A DNA stretch of 64,000 nucleotides from assembly GCF_000621705.1 (NCBI RefSeq), contig NZ_JHXO01000006.1:186001-250000 (forward strand). Direction: 5' to 3'. Position numbers and translations under genes: made by a program. Source of the DNA: Prolixibacter bellariivorans ATCC BAA-1284. GTDB taxonomy: Bacteria > Bacteroidota > Bacteroidia > Bacteroidales > Prolixibacteraceae. Positions 54,772-63,674 of this stretch are shown here, in pieces (the first letter of the stretch is position 1; each line of letters begins with the position of its first letter). Under the pieces are notes generated by a model. That model ran no database searches. It was not told the origin of the DNA and saw only the letters and a list, made by a program, of their open reading frames with translations.

Positions 54772-56016
54772 ATGCTTGTCGAACGCGATCACATTGGCAT
54801 CTTCGGTAAGATGAACTCTGGAAAAAGTACGCTGATGAACCTGTTAACCCAGCAGGAAACCTCCATTGTCGATTCAACACCGGGAACCACCGCCGATACG
54901 AAAATAACTTTACAGGAAATTCACGGAATGGGACCTGTGAAACTCTTTGATACCGCTGGTCTGGATGAGGGAACCGGTCTTGGAGAAAAGAAGCGGAAGA
55001 AAGTTCTGTCTACATTGAAAGAGTGTGACCTGGTTCTTTTGGTCATCGATCCATCCAGCACCGAATTCCAGACGGAAGCCATGGTATTGGAAGAGGCGCG
55101 CCGCTTGGACAAACAGCTGTTGGTGATTTACAATCTTTTTCAGGCGGTAGATGAAAAGGAAATTGAGCGGGTTGAGGAGCAGATGCCTTACATCAATTTT
55201 CACCGGAGGTTGAGATTGACAGCTACCAATCCTGCTTTTCGTCAGCCGCTGCTGGAGTTTATCCTCGAGAATTTCGAATCGAAAAACCAGCAGTTGGAAT
55301 TACTTCCTTTTGTTGAAAAGGACCAGTTTTATATCCTAAATATTCCGATGGATGAAGAAACACCGCCGGGACGATATCTTCGTCCGCAGGCTATGGCCGA
55401 AGAGTATATTACACGCCATTGGGCTTTCCCTGTTTCGTACCGGATGGATTTAGGAAAAGCGCGTAAGGGCGATCCTTCAGAGCGAAAACGCTGGAATGAA
55501 TTTTTGGCGAGTTTGCAGCGGCGTCCCAAAGCTATCGTTACCGATTCGCAGGCAATGGATATCATGAAGGACTGGGCGCCGGATGACATGCTACTGACCA
55601 CTTTCTCCATCATGATGATCAACTATGTTAGCCGGGGCAAACTAAATGGTTTTCACGAGGGAATCAATGCTTTGGAACACATCAAAGCCGGAGACCGCAT
55701 TTTGATCGCGGAGGCTTGTAATCATTCCCGGATTAAAGAGGATATTGGTATCGTACAAATTCCGCGTTACATTCAACAACATTTCCCCGGTGTGGAAGTT
55801 GAGCATAACTTTGGCCGGGAGTTTCAGGAAAATAAGGAGTTGGAAAAATACAGCCTGGTCATTCATTGCGGAGGCTGTATGATCAGTGGGCAAAAGATGC
55901 AGGCACGTATACGCGACCTGGAAGCAATTGGAGTTCCGTTCACGAATTACGGTATTTTTCTTTCTTACATTCAGGGTCGAAAAAGTTTGGACCGCGTGAT
56001 GGTTCCATGGAAATAA
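54772..56016 (+). CDS. hydF: [FeFe]-hydrogenase H-cluster maturation GTPase HydF
   Basis: 414 residues. GTPase domain: G1 GKMNSGKST, G3 DTAGL, with a dimer domain next. The iron-sulfur ligands Cys316, Cys366 and Cys369 fit CxHx46HCxxC exactly (His318, His365). HydF is the scaffold on which HydE and HydG build the [2Fe] subcluster before transfer to HydA. hydE, hydG and hydA are not in the window. Own terminator. A near -7 match (TAAATTGG) lies at 54723. Confidence 0.93.
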   Translation: MLVERDHIGIFGKMNSGKSTLMNLLTQQETSIVDSTPGTTADTKITLQEIHGMGPVKLFDTAGLDEGTGLGEKKRKKVLSTLKECDLVLLVIDPSSTEFQTEAMVLEEARRLDKQLLVIYNLFQAVDEKEIERVEEQMPYINFHRRLRLTATNPAFRQPLLEFILENFESKNQQLELLPFVEKDQFYILNIPMDEETPPGRYLRPQAMAEEYITRHWAFPVSYRMDLGKARKGDPSERKRWNEFLASLQRRPKAIVTDSQAMDIMKDWAPDDMLLTTFSIMMINYVSRGKLNGFHEGINALEHIKAGDRILIAEACNHSRIKEDIGIVQIPRYIQQHFPGVEVEHNFGREFQENKELEKYSLVIHCGGCMISGQKMQARIRDLEAIGVPFTNYGIFLSYIQGRKSLDRVMVPWK

Positions 56017-56044
56017 TTAAATAGATATATTGGAAAAATGTTGG

Positions 56045-56081
56045 GCAGGAGTATTGCGTTAACGCTTACTCCTGCTTTTTT
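56045..56081 (+). terminator. Terminator of hydF
   Basis: GCAGGAGTA (56045-56053) pairs with TACTCCTGC (56067-56075), with an inner GCGTT/AACGC pairing, then a T-run. Confidence 0.85.
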
Positions 56082-58302
56082 ATTCAATGCTTTTGTGTTG
56101 ATTCGATGATACGAACAAAATATTTCCCAAATCGCCATATCCATCGAATAAGTCAACACCCTCTTTCAATTTGTCAGTCTTAAAGCCGATGATGGTGAGA
56201 TCAGCATCAATTGAGAAGCGGGAAATAATTCCTTTCCGGTTTTCCCCTTCTTCCAGCGGAATCATCTCCACATTCGACTGACTAATAGGAATTCGTCCCT
56301 GCTTGATTAAGCGAATCAGCCGGTCGCGTTCTTCCTCCATTTCAGCATGTGGAACAATCGCGAATATTTTGATGAAACCACGTTTCCATTCCGGATGGCC
56401 CAACGTAATGTAGCCTAACAGAATCATCAGGTTTGCATTCTTGTAGTCTTCCGGTTTTATCCAGATATGGATTTCTTTCTTGTACCCGAATCCGCGATAG
56501 CCCGTATTCAGGATACAAATATCAAAACCAGCCGATTCGAGCATCGGATAATTCTGGATGGCATCGGTTATGGAATGAGGAGTTGTTCGCGAAAACTCAA
56601 AGAGAATCAGGTTGTTTCCTCGTCCTGAAATACCGGAAAGCTGTACGACCTGTGCAATGGCCGAGGTGTAGGATGGTGAGATGATGGTATCGAGATACAC
56701 CCGGTTCGGGAAACTGGCTGCCATTTTGAGTAATCGTTCAAGGGCATTCTTCGATTCAGCTGTGGTCGAACGATTCAACATTCCTTTGATGAAATGGATG
56801 TATGTTCCAAAACCATACCGGTGCGAAATCCAACGCATAAAATCGAATGCCGATTGTCGTTTAAACGTATCGCAGGAGATACAGATGGCAAAAGGCCGCC
56901 AGCTCAATTCCCGGTCTTCCCGGTCGGCACGTTGGGCAAAAATCTGCAGTTCGCGGCTTAGTTGGAAAATCACTCCACGGAATAGTTTGTTGAATCCCCG
57001 CTTCTCATGCTTGCTCTTGGTAATGAATACATAGGTTAGTGTCATGATCAGCAGAGAGAACGCTGCATAAGGCATATTCATTTTAAACATCACCCAGAAG
57101 GAGGCCAATGTTCCAACAAGTGAAATACTCCAATGTGACCGGAATGTCGGACGATAGGCCGGGTCGGCGGCAAAATGCTCAAGCAGCGAAATCAGACAAA
57201 TGGCTCCATAGGTAATCATGAAAAACATGGAGATGATCTGCGCCACAAAGTTAACGTCACCGACGAAAACAAAAACAAAGGCGATAATAATAGTGATGGT
57301 CGAGGCATTGATGGGTTCATTGTCTGCCTTCTTGCCCCGGGCTAACCACTGGTTGAGTTTAAACTGCGGAAAAATATCGTCGGCGCCGATTGCCTGTAAG
57401 GTTCGCGGAGCAATCATAATCGAACCAAGTGCAGAAGAGAGAGAAGCGGCAGCTAATCCTAACGGGATGATAGGCCCCCAGGCAGCAATCCGTTGCATAA
57501 TCAGCTGGTCACCCACCAAATCTTCAGGAGAGGCAGAAACGGCAAATTTGTAGGCCGCCAGAAAATAGACAATCAATCCGGCCAGGGTAGCCCAAATCGT
57601 TCCACGCGGAATGGATGTTTCGGGATGTTTCAGGTCGCCCGAAAGACCTAATCCGGCAGCCAATCCGGTAAAAGCCGGGAAGATGATGGTAAACACATAA
57701 AAGAAACTGTTACCATTGGGAATCCGGCTGCTCAGGTTGATTACTTCCGGTTTGATGGGCGAATCACCAAAAAAGAAAAAGCCGAGGGAAACAAGCAAAA
57801 TAACTACGACCCCGTAAAGCGCTTTCATGCCAATGTTGGCACCTCTCAACAGCATCAAAACAGAAAGAATAGCCATGAGAGGAACGGTGATAATTCTTCG
57901 GTCAGTCAAAACGATGCCGTAGTTTTCCCTTATCCAGGTGAAAACAGGCTCGAATGCCTCGCCAAAAGCAATCACGTAGAAAGCCACACTGATGGCCTGT
58001 GACAAATACAAAGCCAAACCAACAGCGGCACCAATATTCAATCCGAATGAACGGGAAATGATAAAGTAGGCTCCTCCTCCCTGTACCCGCTGGTTTGTGG
58101 CAATTTCGGCGACAGCCATAGCCGTGGGAATGGTCACCAGATGACCGATGATAATGATACCAATAACGCCGTAAAAGCCAACCTGACCGACAGCCCATCC
58201 AAAACGAAGGAATAGGATGGCTCCGAGAATGGTGGATAATGCCGTCAGAAAAACAGGCATAGTTCCGAAACTGGCTTTTGGATTGACGAGACCGTTAGAC
58301 AT
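56080..58302 (-). CDS. Cation-chloride cotransporter-like APC permease
   Basis: 740 residues. Residues 1-440 hold 12 membrane helices of the APC fold with LSTILGAILFLRFGWAVGQV and QGGGAYFIISRSFG, features of the SLC12 (NKCC/KCC) group. The last 300 residues are a cytoplasmic regulatory domain as in SLC12 (DTIISPSYTSAIAQVV; a late USP-like strand ADLTIIGFKTDKLKEG). Ions cannot be read from the sequence. An amino-acid permease is the alternative. It ends near the hydF terminator. Confidence 0.82.
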   Translation of the reverse strand: MSNGLVNPKASFGTMPVFLTALSTILGAILFLRFGWAVGQVGFYGVIGIIIIGHLVTIPTAMAVAEIATNQRVQGGGAYFIISRSFGLNIGAAVGLALYLSQAISVAFYVIAFGEAFEPVFTWIRENYGIVLTDRRIITVPLMAILSVLMLLRGANIGMKALYGVVVILLVSLGFFFFGDSPIKPEVINLSSRIPNGNSFFYVFTIIFPAFTGLAAGLGLSGDLKHPETSIPRGTIWATLAGLIVYFLAAYKFAVSASPEDLVGDQLIMQRIAAWGPIIPLGLAAASLSSALGSIMIAPRTLQAIGADDIFPQFKLNQWLARGKKADNEPINASTITIIIAFVFVFVGDVNFVAQIISMFFMITYGAICLISLLEHFAADPAYRPTFRSHWSISLVGTLASFWVMFKMNMPYAAFSLLIMTLTYVFITKSKHEKRGFNKLFRGVIFQLSRELQIFAQRADREDRELSWRPFAICISCDTFKRQSAFDFMRWISHRYGFGTYIHFIKGMLNRSTTAESKNALERLLKMAASFPNRVYLDTIISPSYTSAIAQVVQLSGISGRGNNLILFEFSRTTPHSITDAIQNYPMLESAGFDICILNTGYRGFGYKKEIHIWIKPEDYKNANLMILLGYITLGHPEWKRGFIKIFAIVPHAEMEEERDRLIRLIKQGRIPISQSNVEMIPLEEGENRKGIISRFSIDADLTIIGFKTDKLKEGVDLFDGYGDLGNILFVSSNQHKSIE

Positions 58303-58431
58303 ATAATCTGGTTAAATTGGTTAGATAAAAATAAGATTTGGCAACTAAAAAGCAATACAAACTGCCCTAATACACGAAATAAAGTGGAAAGAAATATCTG
58401 GTTGTCCGGTCTGCCGGAAAAACGAAAAGGT

Positions 58432-58439
58432 TACTTTTG
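58432..58439 (+). promoter_or_regulatory. -7 box for the lipid kinase gene
   Basis: TACTTTTG, an exact TAnnTTTG, 17 bases before the ATG at 58457. Confidence 0.5.
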
Positions 58440-58456
58440 TTAATGAAAACAAAAGG

Positions 58457-59377
58457 ATGACTGAAAAATCAAACTATCGTTACCTATTCATCATCAATCC
58501 GGTAGCTGGCATCGGCGGGAAAAAGTATTTTCCCGAAATGATAATGCGCGTGTTTGGTGAAATGGATGTTATTGTTGAAACCTGTTTTACAACCGGTCGG
58601 GGCGATGCGTCACGTCTGGTAAGGGAAAATTGGGAGCGGTTTGATGTTTTCGTGGCAGTTGGCGGTGACGGAACGGTAAACGAAGTGATTTCGGCTGTAG
58701 CCGGCACAGAAAAGCTGTTCGCTCTGATACCTGCCGGTTCAGGCAATGCGCTGGGACGTGAGTTGGGACTCTCAATGTGGCCTGCGCGTGCTTTAAAAGA
58801 GATGGTTGCCAGTCATCTGAGAATCATCGATACGGGAAAAGTTAATGGTCGCCGATTTGTGAACGTTTGCGGTGTGGGATTCGATGCGCATATAGCCGGA
58901 CGTTTTGCCAAAAGTAAATTACGCGGGCCGCTTCCGTATGTGGCCCATGTGCTCCGTGACTTTATGGCATACCAACCACATTGGTACCGGATAACCATCG
59001 ATGAAAAGACGTTCAGAAGAAAAGCTTTCGTGGTAACGGTGGCCAATACATCCCAATTTGGAAATAATGCCTACATCGCTCCGCGGGCCAAAATCGACGA
59101 CGCTTTATTGGATATCTGCATCCTGAAGCCATTCCCGGTAGGTGTGGCACCAGATTTGGCACTACGTCTATTTAATGGCCAGCTCGATCGTTCGAAGTAT
59201 TGCGAATATCATCAGGGAAAAGAAATTCTGATTGAAGGCGAAACTTTGGGCTACCAGGTAGACGGCGAACCGATAATCAATAACCAGCCTCTTCAACTTT
59301 CGGTGGATGGAAAGTCATTGAATATCCTTGTCCCCGGAAGCATCAGAAAGGTTGCTGGCCTTTCTTTCGCTGGATAA
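58457..59377 (+). CDS. Diacylglycerol kinase-family lipid kinase
   Basis: 306 residues. LFIINPVAGIGGKK at the start and VAVGGDGTVNEVISAVAG plus ALIPAGSGNALGRELGL give the DAGK catalytic signature; the C-terminal part ends in a VDGEP motif (YQVDGEPI). It could phosphorylate diacylglycerol or another lipid (YegS/DgkB/BmrU-type). The exact substrate is open. Monocistronic. Confidence 0.9.
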   Translation: MTEKSNYRYLFIINPVAGIGGKKYFPEMIMRVFGEMDVIVETCFTTGRGDASRLVRENWERFDVFVAVGGDGTVNEVISAVAGTEKLFALIPAGSGNALGRELGLSMWPARALKEMVASHLRIIDTGKVNGRRFVNVCGVGFDAHIAGRFAKSKLRGPLPYVAHVLRDFMAYQPHWYRITIDEKTFRRKAFVVTVANTSQFGNNAYIAPRAKIDDALLDICILKPFPVGVAPDLALRLFNGQLDRSKYCEYHQGKEILIEGETLGYQVDGEPIINNQPLQLSVDGKSLNILVPGSIRKVAGLSFAG

Positions 59378-59408
59378 ACTGATGAAGTTTTAAAGTGTTG
59401 ATAAATAG

Positions 59409-60050
59409 CTATTCTTCTTTTGCTTCTCCCGGGTAACCGATGGTTTGTCCCAACAGAATTTTCTGATGCGGCCTTAATTTCATTTTTTTACCCAATGATT
59501 CTTTGTCGATAGAAGCACGCACAACACAGCCCAATCCGCTGGAAGCACAGAAGAGATAAACATTCTGGGCGATAAAACCACAATTGGCATATGTATCCGA
59601 AGGTGCATCCTTGAAATCGTCGAGCATCAACCTATCGAGATCAGCGACGTAAATAAGATTCAGCGGAGCAGTTGCTACATAGGGCTGCATACCACACAAT
59701 GCTCTGATGTCACCGGTCAGGACGGTCTTCAGTCGATTGGTCATAGCATTGTACAGGTAAAGCCCTTTGGGTGTGGCGACGTAGATGTCAATTTCCTGCC
59801 TGTTCATGGCGGAGGGGGCGGTACGTTTCCCGTTTTTGCGGTTGACTCCCCATGCAGCCCACAGCAGGTCAGATAACATTTGTGGAGCGATCTCATTGGC
59901 AGTGAATTCGCGGGTTGAATGCCGGTTGGCAAGCGCTTCCATCAAAGGCATACCTCCGGTCTTGTCCGGTTCGGGAAGCTGAATATCCTGGCTGAATACA
60001 CAAGGCATTCCGGCCAATAGGATGAGAATGGTGAAAAGCAATCGTTTCAT
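59409..60050 (-). CDS. Exported nitroreductase-family (SagB/ThcOx-like) protein
   Basis: 213 residues from the ATG at 60050, where a signal peptide starts (MKRLLFTILILLAGMPCVFS). NRHSTREFTANEIAPQMLSD is the nitroreductase start, and SSGLGCVVRASID the later FMN contact. Members use FMN to oxidise or reduce varied substrates. A secreted form is found repeatedly in Bacteroidota; the substrate is unknown. The upstream 30-residue frame extension is rejected. Confidence 0.85.
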   Translation of the reverse strand: MKRLLFTILILLAGMPCVFSQDIQLPEPDKTGGMPLMEALANRHSTREFTANEIAPQMLSDLLWAAWGVNRKNGKRTAPSAMNRQEIDIYVATPKGLYLYNAMTNRLKTVLTGDIRALCGMQPYVATAPLNLIYVADLDRLMLDDFKDAPSDTYANCGFIAQNVYLFCASSGLGCVVRASIDKESLGKKMKLRPHQKILLGQTIGYPGEAKEE

Positions 60051-60199
60051 CCGTGTATAGTATAATTTTTTAATGGCCGGATGGAACTCGCACTTGAAAT
60101 ATTCATCTGTGTTTGTGTCTATGGAACATGCTCGTTTCATAAGTCAATTGATTATATGGTTTGTTACGAACTTCTAATCAATTGAATTTAAGGAAAAAA

Positions 60200-61357
60200 T
60201 CAATTGCCTCCGTACATACGAACGTCTTCGTCTGTGATAACTTTATCACAAAGAATGATTAATCGTTCGATGACATTCCGGAATTCCCGGATGTTGCCGG
60301 TCCACTTTTTGTTTTTCAATTCCTCGATGGCTTCTTCGGTAATCGTTTTTGGTTGCTGGCCATATTCAGCACAAATTTGGCCGTTGAAATGCTCAGCTAA
60401 TATCGGAATGTCTTCTTTTCGCTCTTCGAGCGCAGGGACGTGAATGAGTATTACGCTGATTCGGTGATACAAATCTTCCCGGAAATTTCCTTTTTCAATT
60501 TCTTCCTGAAGGTTTTTATTGGTAGCTGCGACTACCCGTACATCTACTTTTATCTGCTTGTCTCCGCCTACGCGGGAAACAATGTTTTCCTGTAAAGCAC
60601 GTAAAACTTTGGCTTGCGCCGAAAGGCTCATGTCACCAATTTCGTCAAGGAAAAGTGTTCCGCCGTTGGCTTGTTCGAATTTTCCTATTCGTTGTTTGTT
60701 GGCTGAGGTAAACGCACCCTTTTCGTGGCCGAACAGTTCACTTTCGATTAGCTCCGAAGGAATGGCGGCACAATTCACTTCCACAAACGGGCCCTGGGCT
60801 CTGGCGGAATTCTCGTGCAATCGGCGTGCAACCAACTCTTTTCCGGTTCCGTTACTTCCCGTTATCAAAACACGTGCTTCGGTGGGAGCAACCCGGTCTG
60901 TCATGTCAACCACGCGTGAAATGGCTTCCGACTCGCCAACAATTTGGTACTGCTTATCGACCTTTTGTTTCAAGACTTTGGTTTCCTGAACAAGATTGGT
61001 TTTATCGCTGGCATTGCGGATGGTAATTAGTAACCGATTGAGGTCGAGTGGCTTTTCGATGAAATCGTAAGCGCCTTTTTTGATGGAATCAACGGCAGTA
61101 TCGATATTGCCGTGTCCTGAAATCATGATCACCGTAGCATCTGCCCGCATCTCCATGATGCGTTGTAGCACTTCAATACCGTCCATCTCCGGCATTTTAA
61201 TATCGCAGAAAATAGTATCGTACTCGTTGGCTTTCACCAGCTCGATACCTTCCGGGCCATTTTCGGCCAAATCAACAGTATATCCTTCAAAGCCAAGGAT
61301 ATCTTTCATGGTGTTACGGATGCTTCGTTCGTCGTCAATGACCAGAATTTTAGACAT
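60200..61357 (-). CDS. Sigma-54-type response regulator without a DNA-binding domain
   Basis: 385 residues. A receiver domain has phospho-acceptor Asp52 (FCDIKMPEMDG); then AAA+ with Walker A GSNGTGKE and Walker B GTLFLDEIGDMSLSAQ. The sigma-54 contact loop reads GAFTSA where GAFTGA is usual. The protein stops at YGGN, about 15 residues past the AAA+ end, so the Fis-type helix-turn-helix is absent. It follows the Ppx gene by 14 bases. It may act in trans from solution, or bind another partner. No histidine kinase is adjacent. Confidence 0.9.
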   Translation of the reverse strand: MSKILVIDDERSIRNTMKDILGFEGYTVDLAENGPEGIELVKANEYDTIFCDIKMPEMDGIEVLQRIMEMRADATVIMISGHGNIDTAVDSIKKGAYDFIEKPLDLNRLLITIRNASDKTNLVQETKVLKQKVDKQYQIVGESEAISRVVDMTDRVAPTEARVLITGSNGTGKELVARRLHENSARAQGPFVEVNCAAIPSELIESELFGHEKGAFTSANKQRIGKFEQANGGTLFLDEIGDMSLSAQAKVLRALQENIVSRVGGDKQIKVDVRVVAATNKNLQEEIEKGNFREDLYHRISVILIHVPALEERKEDIPILAEHFNGQICAEYGQQPKTITEEAIEELKNKKWTGNIREFRNVIERLIILCDKVITDEDVRMYGGN

Positions 61358-61371
61358 AATATTTTCAGGAT

Positions 61372-62298
61372 TCAGATTTTGTTGGACATAATTTCATGCA
61401 TGGCACCTTCCTTTAAGGAGAAATGCGACTGGTACATCCGACTGATGTCCAGTTTGCGCAGCACAAAGTTAACGAATACCGAGGCAACCACAATCATTTC
61501 GACACGCATAGGGTCCATTCCTCTCATTTTTTGTCGTTCGTCGAGGGTTGAGACTTTTAGCGTTTCATGAATTTTTTGAAAAGCACCAACCGGTAAAAGA
61601 GAAGCGGTGCGGTAATTACTTTCCGGCTCGACTTCCTCGTATAAATCGGTAAATGTATCGAACGCACCGGAACAACCAACCAGGATATCGGGGCGATGAT
61701 TTTCGCATGCATGCCACAACATGGCCAATTCATCTTCGAACCATCGCTCCATTTTTGCAATTTCTTCGGGGTGTAACGGATCGGAAGGGGTGAAAATTTC
61801 CAGTACCCGGGCTATCCCAATGTTGAAGCTTTGTTTCCACAAGATGTTATTTCCATGCGAAAGAATAAATTCGTTGCTCCCGCCACCGATATCAAGGATT
61901 AAGACTGTTTCTCTGTCAACCGAAAGGGAAAGGTTCACGCCTTTGAAAATAAGTTCAGCCTCGCGGTCACCGTCAATGATTTCGACTTCCCAGCCCAGTT
62001 TTGTCCAAACAGCCTCAAGGAAAGTATCGCGGTTCTCGGCACCCCGGAGTGCTGATGTGGCAAAGATCTTTACGTCTTTAACCCGATGTTCGTTGATGGT
62101 GAGAGCATGTTTGTGTAACGCATTTAACCCCCGTTCGATGGCATCGGAAGTCAGCAGTTCTTTATGGATACCACCCAGGCCGAGTTTCACGACTTCCTTG
62201 CCTTCGTATAATGTGACAAATTCACCATCGGCGAGTGACTCTGCTATTAAAAGATTGCAGGTATTGGTTCCCAGATCGATAATGGCTTTTCTGCTCAT
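61372..62298 (-). CDS. Exopolyphosphatase / pppGpp phosphohydrolase family (Ppx/GppA)
   Basis: 308 residues, the short two-domain form. The actin-like fold shows AIIDLGTNTCNLLIAE, TSALRGAENRDTFL and VLILDIGGGSNEFIL. It cuts polyphosphate or pppGpp. It lacks the C-terminal HD-type extension of E. coli Ppx. It starts the pair with the sigma-54-type regulator. Confidence 0.92.
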   Translation of the reverse strand: MSRKAIIDLGTNTCNLLIAESLADGEFVTLYEGKEVVKLGLGGIHKELLTSDAIERGLNALHKHALTINEHRVKDVKIFATSALRGAENRDTFLEAVWTKLGWEVEIIDGDREAELIFKGVNLSLSVDRETVLILDIGGGSNEFILSHGNNILWKQSFNIGIARVLEIFTPSDPLHPEEIAKMERWFEDELAMLWHACENHRPDILVGCSGAFDTFTDLYEEVEPESNYRTASLLPVGAFQKIHETLKVSTLDERQKMRGMDPMRVEMIVVASVFVNFVLRKLDISRMYQSHFSLKEGAMHEIMSNKI

Positions 62299-62446
62299 TG
62301 CGGGCTGTTTTATGCTTAGCTGTTTATTATTGACATTTATCTGCCGGTTTGTCCGGTTACGGTACGGAAAGATATACGAAAATTAGCAATGTTGTTACCG
62401 AAAAGCAAGGAGAATCAAGGTGTGTAGTTGATATGCATGACTACCA

Positions 62447-62482
62447 AATAAAAAGAGGACAGCTTGTTGCCATCCTCTTTTT
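62447..62482 (-). terminator. Terminator of cysK
   Basis: AAAAGAGGA (62451-62459) pairs with TCCTCTTTT (62473-62481), followed on the minus strand by a T/A-rich run. It is 20 bases after the cysK stop. Confidence 0.8.
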
Positions 62483-62501
62483 CGATGTAAAATATTCTGA
62501 A

Positions 62502-63413
62502 TTAAAATAATCCGTCAACAGACAAGTAACGTTCACCGGTGTCGTAAGAGAATGTCAGAATACGGCTACCTTTCGGAAGTTCCTGGATTTTCTTGTTGAT
62601 AGCGGCCAGTGATGCGCCGGAAGAAATTCCGACCAGAAGGCCTTCTTCAGCCGCAGCTTTCTGCGCAAACTCAAATGCCTCGTCTTTGGATACCTGGATG
62701 GTTCCATCGAGTGTTTCCGTTTTCAGGTTTTCCGGAATGAAACCGGCACCAATTCCCTGAATAGGGTGCGGTCCCGGGGCTCCGCCCGAAATAACCGGTG
62801 AAGTTTCCGGTTCAACCGCAAAGGTTTGCATATCGGGGAAACGTTTTTTCAGCTCTGCCGAAACACCGGAAATGTGTCCGCCGGTTCCTACGCCGGTAAT
62901 CAGGTAATCGATTCCTTCCGGGAAGTCGGATAAAATTTCTTTGGCTGTGAACTCGACATGTGCCTGTATGTTGGCCGGATTATCGAACTGGGATGGGATG
63001 AACGAACCGGGATTTTGTTCTGCCAGCTCTTTTGCGCGGTTGATGGCACCTTTCATTCCCTGTTCTTTCGGGGTCAGGTCGAGTTGGGCACCGTACGCTT
63101 TTAAAATGCGGCGGCGTTCGACAGACATGGACTCGGGCATCACCAAAATAAGCTTGTACTTTTTTACAGCAGCTACTAAAGCCAGTCCAATACCGGTGTT
63201 TCCGGAAGTCGGTTCGATAATGATGCTATCGGGATTCAGCAATCCTCTTTCTTCGGCATCGTTAATCATCTGTAGCGCAATCCGGTCCTTAATACTTCCT
63301 CCCGGATTGGTTTTCTCCACTTTGACGTATACTTCGTAATCGTCGGGATAAAGGTTGTTAATACGCACATGCGGCGTATTACCAATGGTTTCGAGAATAG
63401 TTTTAACTTTCAT
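62502..63413 (-). CDS. cysK: Cysteine synthase A (O-acetylserine sulfhydrylase)
   Basis: 303 residues. PLP lysine in [15 protein letters not shown], the acetate/phosphate loops [15 protein letters not shown] and [15 protein letters not shown], and [11 protein letters not shown] are all present. It makes cysteine from O-acetylserine and sulfide. It has no neighbouring cysE. Upstream (63414-63640) lie a palindrome-overlapped promoter, a cysteine-rich mini-ORF and a terminator, described below, that look like an attenuation control. Confidence 0.95.
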   Translation of the reverse strand: MKVKTILETIGNTPHVRINNLYPDDYEVYVKVEKTNPGGSIKDRIALQMINDAEERGLLNPDSIIIEPTSGNTGIGLALVAAVKKYKLILVMPESMSVERRRILKAYGAQLDLTPKEQGMKGAINRAKELAEQNPGSFIPSQFDNPANIQAHVEFTAKEILSDFPEGIDYLITGVGTGGHISGVSAELKKRFPDMQTFAVEPETSPVISGGAPGPHPIQGIGAGFIPENLKTETLDGTIQVSKDEAFEFAQKAAAEEGLLVGISSGASLAAINKKIQELPKGSRILTFSYDTGERYLSVDGLF

Positions 63414-63454
63414 AATTCGTGTGAAATTGGTTATGATGTAACAGTATAATTGAA

Positions 63455-63487
63455 CAAAAAAAAGCCTTCCCGGTTCGGGAAGGCTTT
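63455..63487 (-). terminator. Intrinsic terminator in the cysK leader (attenuator)
   Basis: AAAGCCTTCCC (63461-63471) pairs with GGGAAGGCTTT (63477-63487) as an 11-bp perfect stem with a 5-base loop; on the minus strand seven T follow. It lies 41 bases upstream of the cysK ATG and 24 bases after the stop of the cysteine-rich ORF. Confidence 0.88.
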
Positions 63488-63511
63488 GTCTATGGAACTA
63501 AAAAATCAGAA

Positions 63512-63592
63512 TCAGCTTGTGCATAGAATATCCTCCCTGATAGCGGTATAACAGGTACAACAATTGCACATATGGCATTTTTGAATATTCAT
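63512..63592 (-). CDS. Cysteine-rich leader peptide of cysK (26 residues)
   Basis: Minus strand ATG at 63592 to TGA at 63512. The peptide starts MNIQKCHMCNCCTCYTAI and ends LCTS: six Cys in 26 residues (positions 6, 9, 11, 12, 14, 24), five of them in nine codons. A second ATG at 63571 gives 19 residues beginning MCNCCTC, with a better leader of about 25 bases. Too short for standard gene calls. Placed between the promoter and the terminator of cysK, it has the form of an amino-acid-sensing leader peptide. Alternative: a tiny metal-binding protein with its own terminator. Confidence 0.68.
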   Translation of the reverse strand: MNIQKCHMCNCCTCYTAIREDILCTS

Positions 63593-63599
63593 GCTAATA

Positions 63600-63607
63600 C
63601 AAATATA
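63600..63607 (-). promoter_or_regulatory. -7 box of the cysK leader
   Basis: Minus strand TATATTTG, an exact TAnnTTTG, 7 bases upstream of the first leader ATG and 28 before the second. The -33 region is occupied by a palindrome. Confidence 0.6.
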
Positions 63608-63613
63608 CGATAT

Positions 63614-63633
63614 TTCGGATAAAGTTATCCGAA
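63614..63633. promoter_or_regulatory. 20-bp perfect palindrome, probable operator of cysK
   Basis: TTCGGATAA, two bases, TTATCCGAA. It covers the spacer and -33 region of the cysK promoter, where a bound protein would block or replace -33 recognition. The regulator is unknown; an Rrf2- or TetR-type dimer is possible by site size only. Confidence 0.6.
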
Positions 63634-63674
63634 TAGGTCGGGTCAATTTTATATTAATTAATAGATATTCGCTT

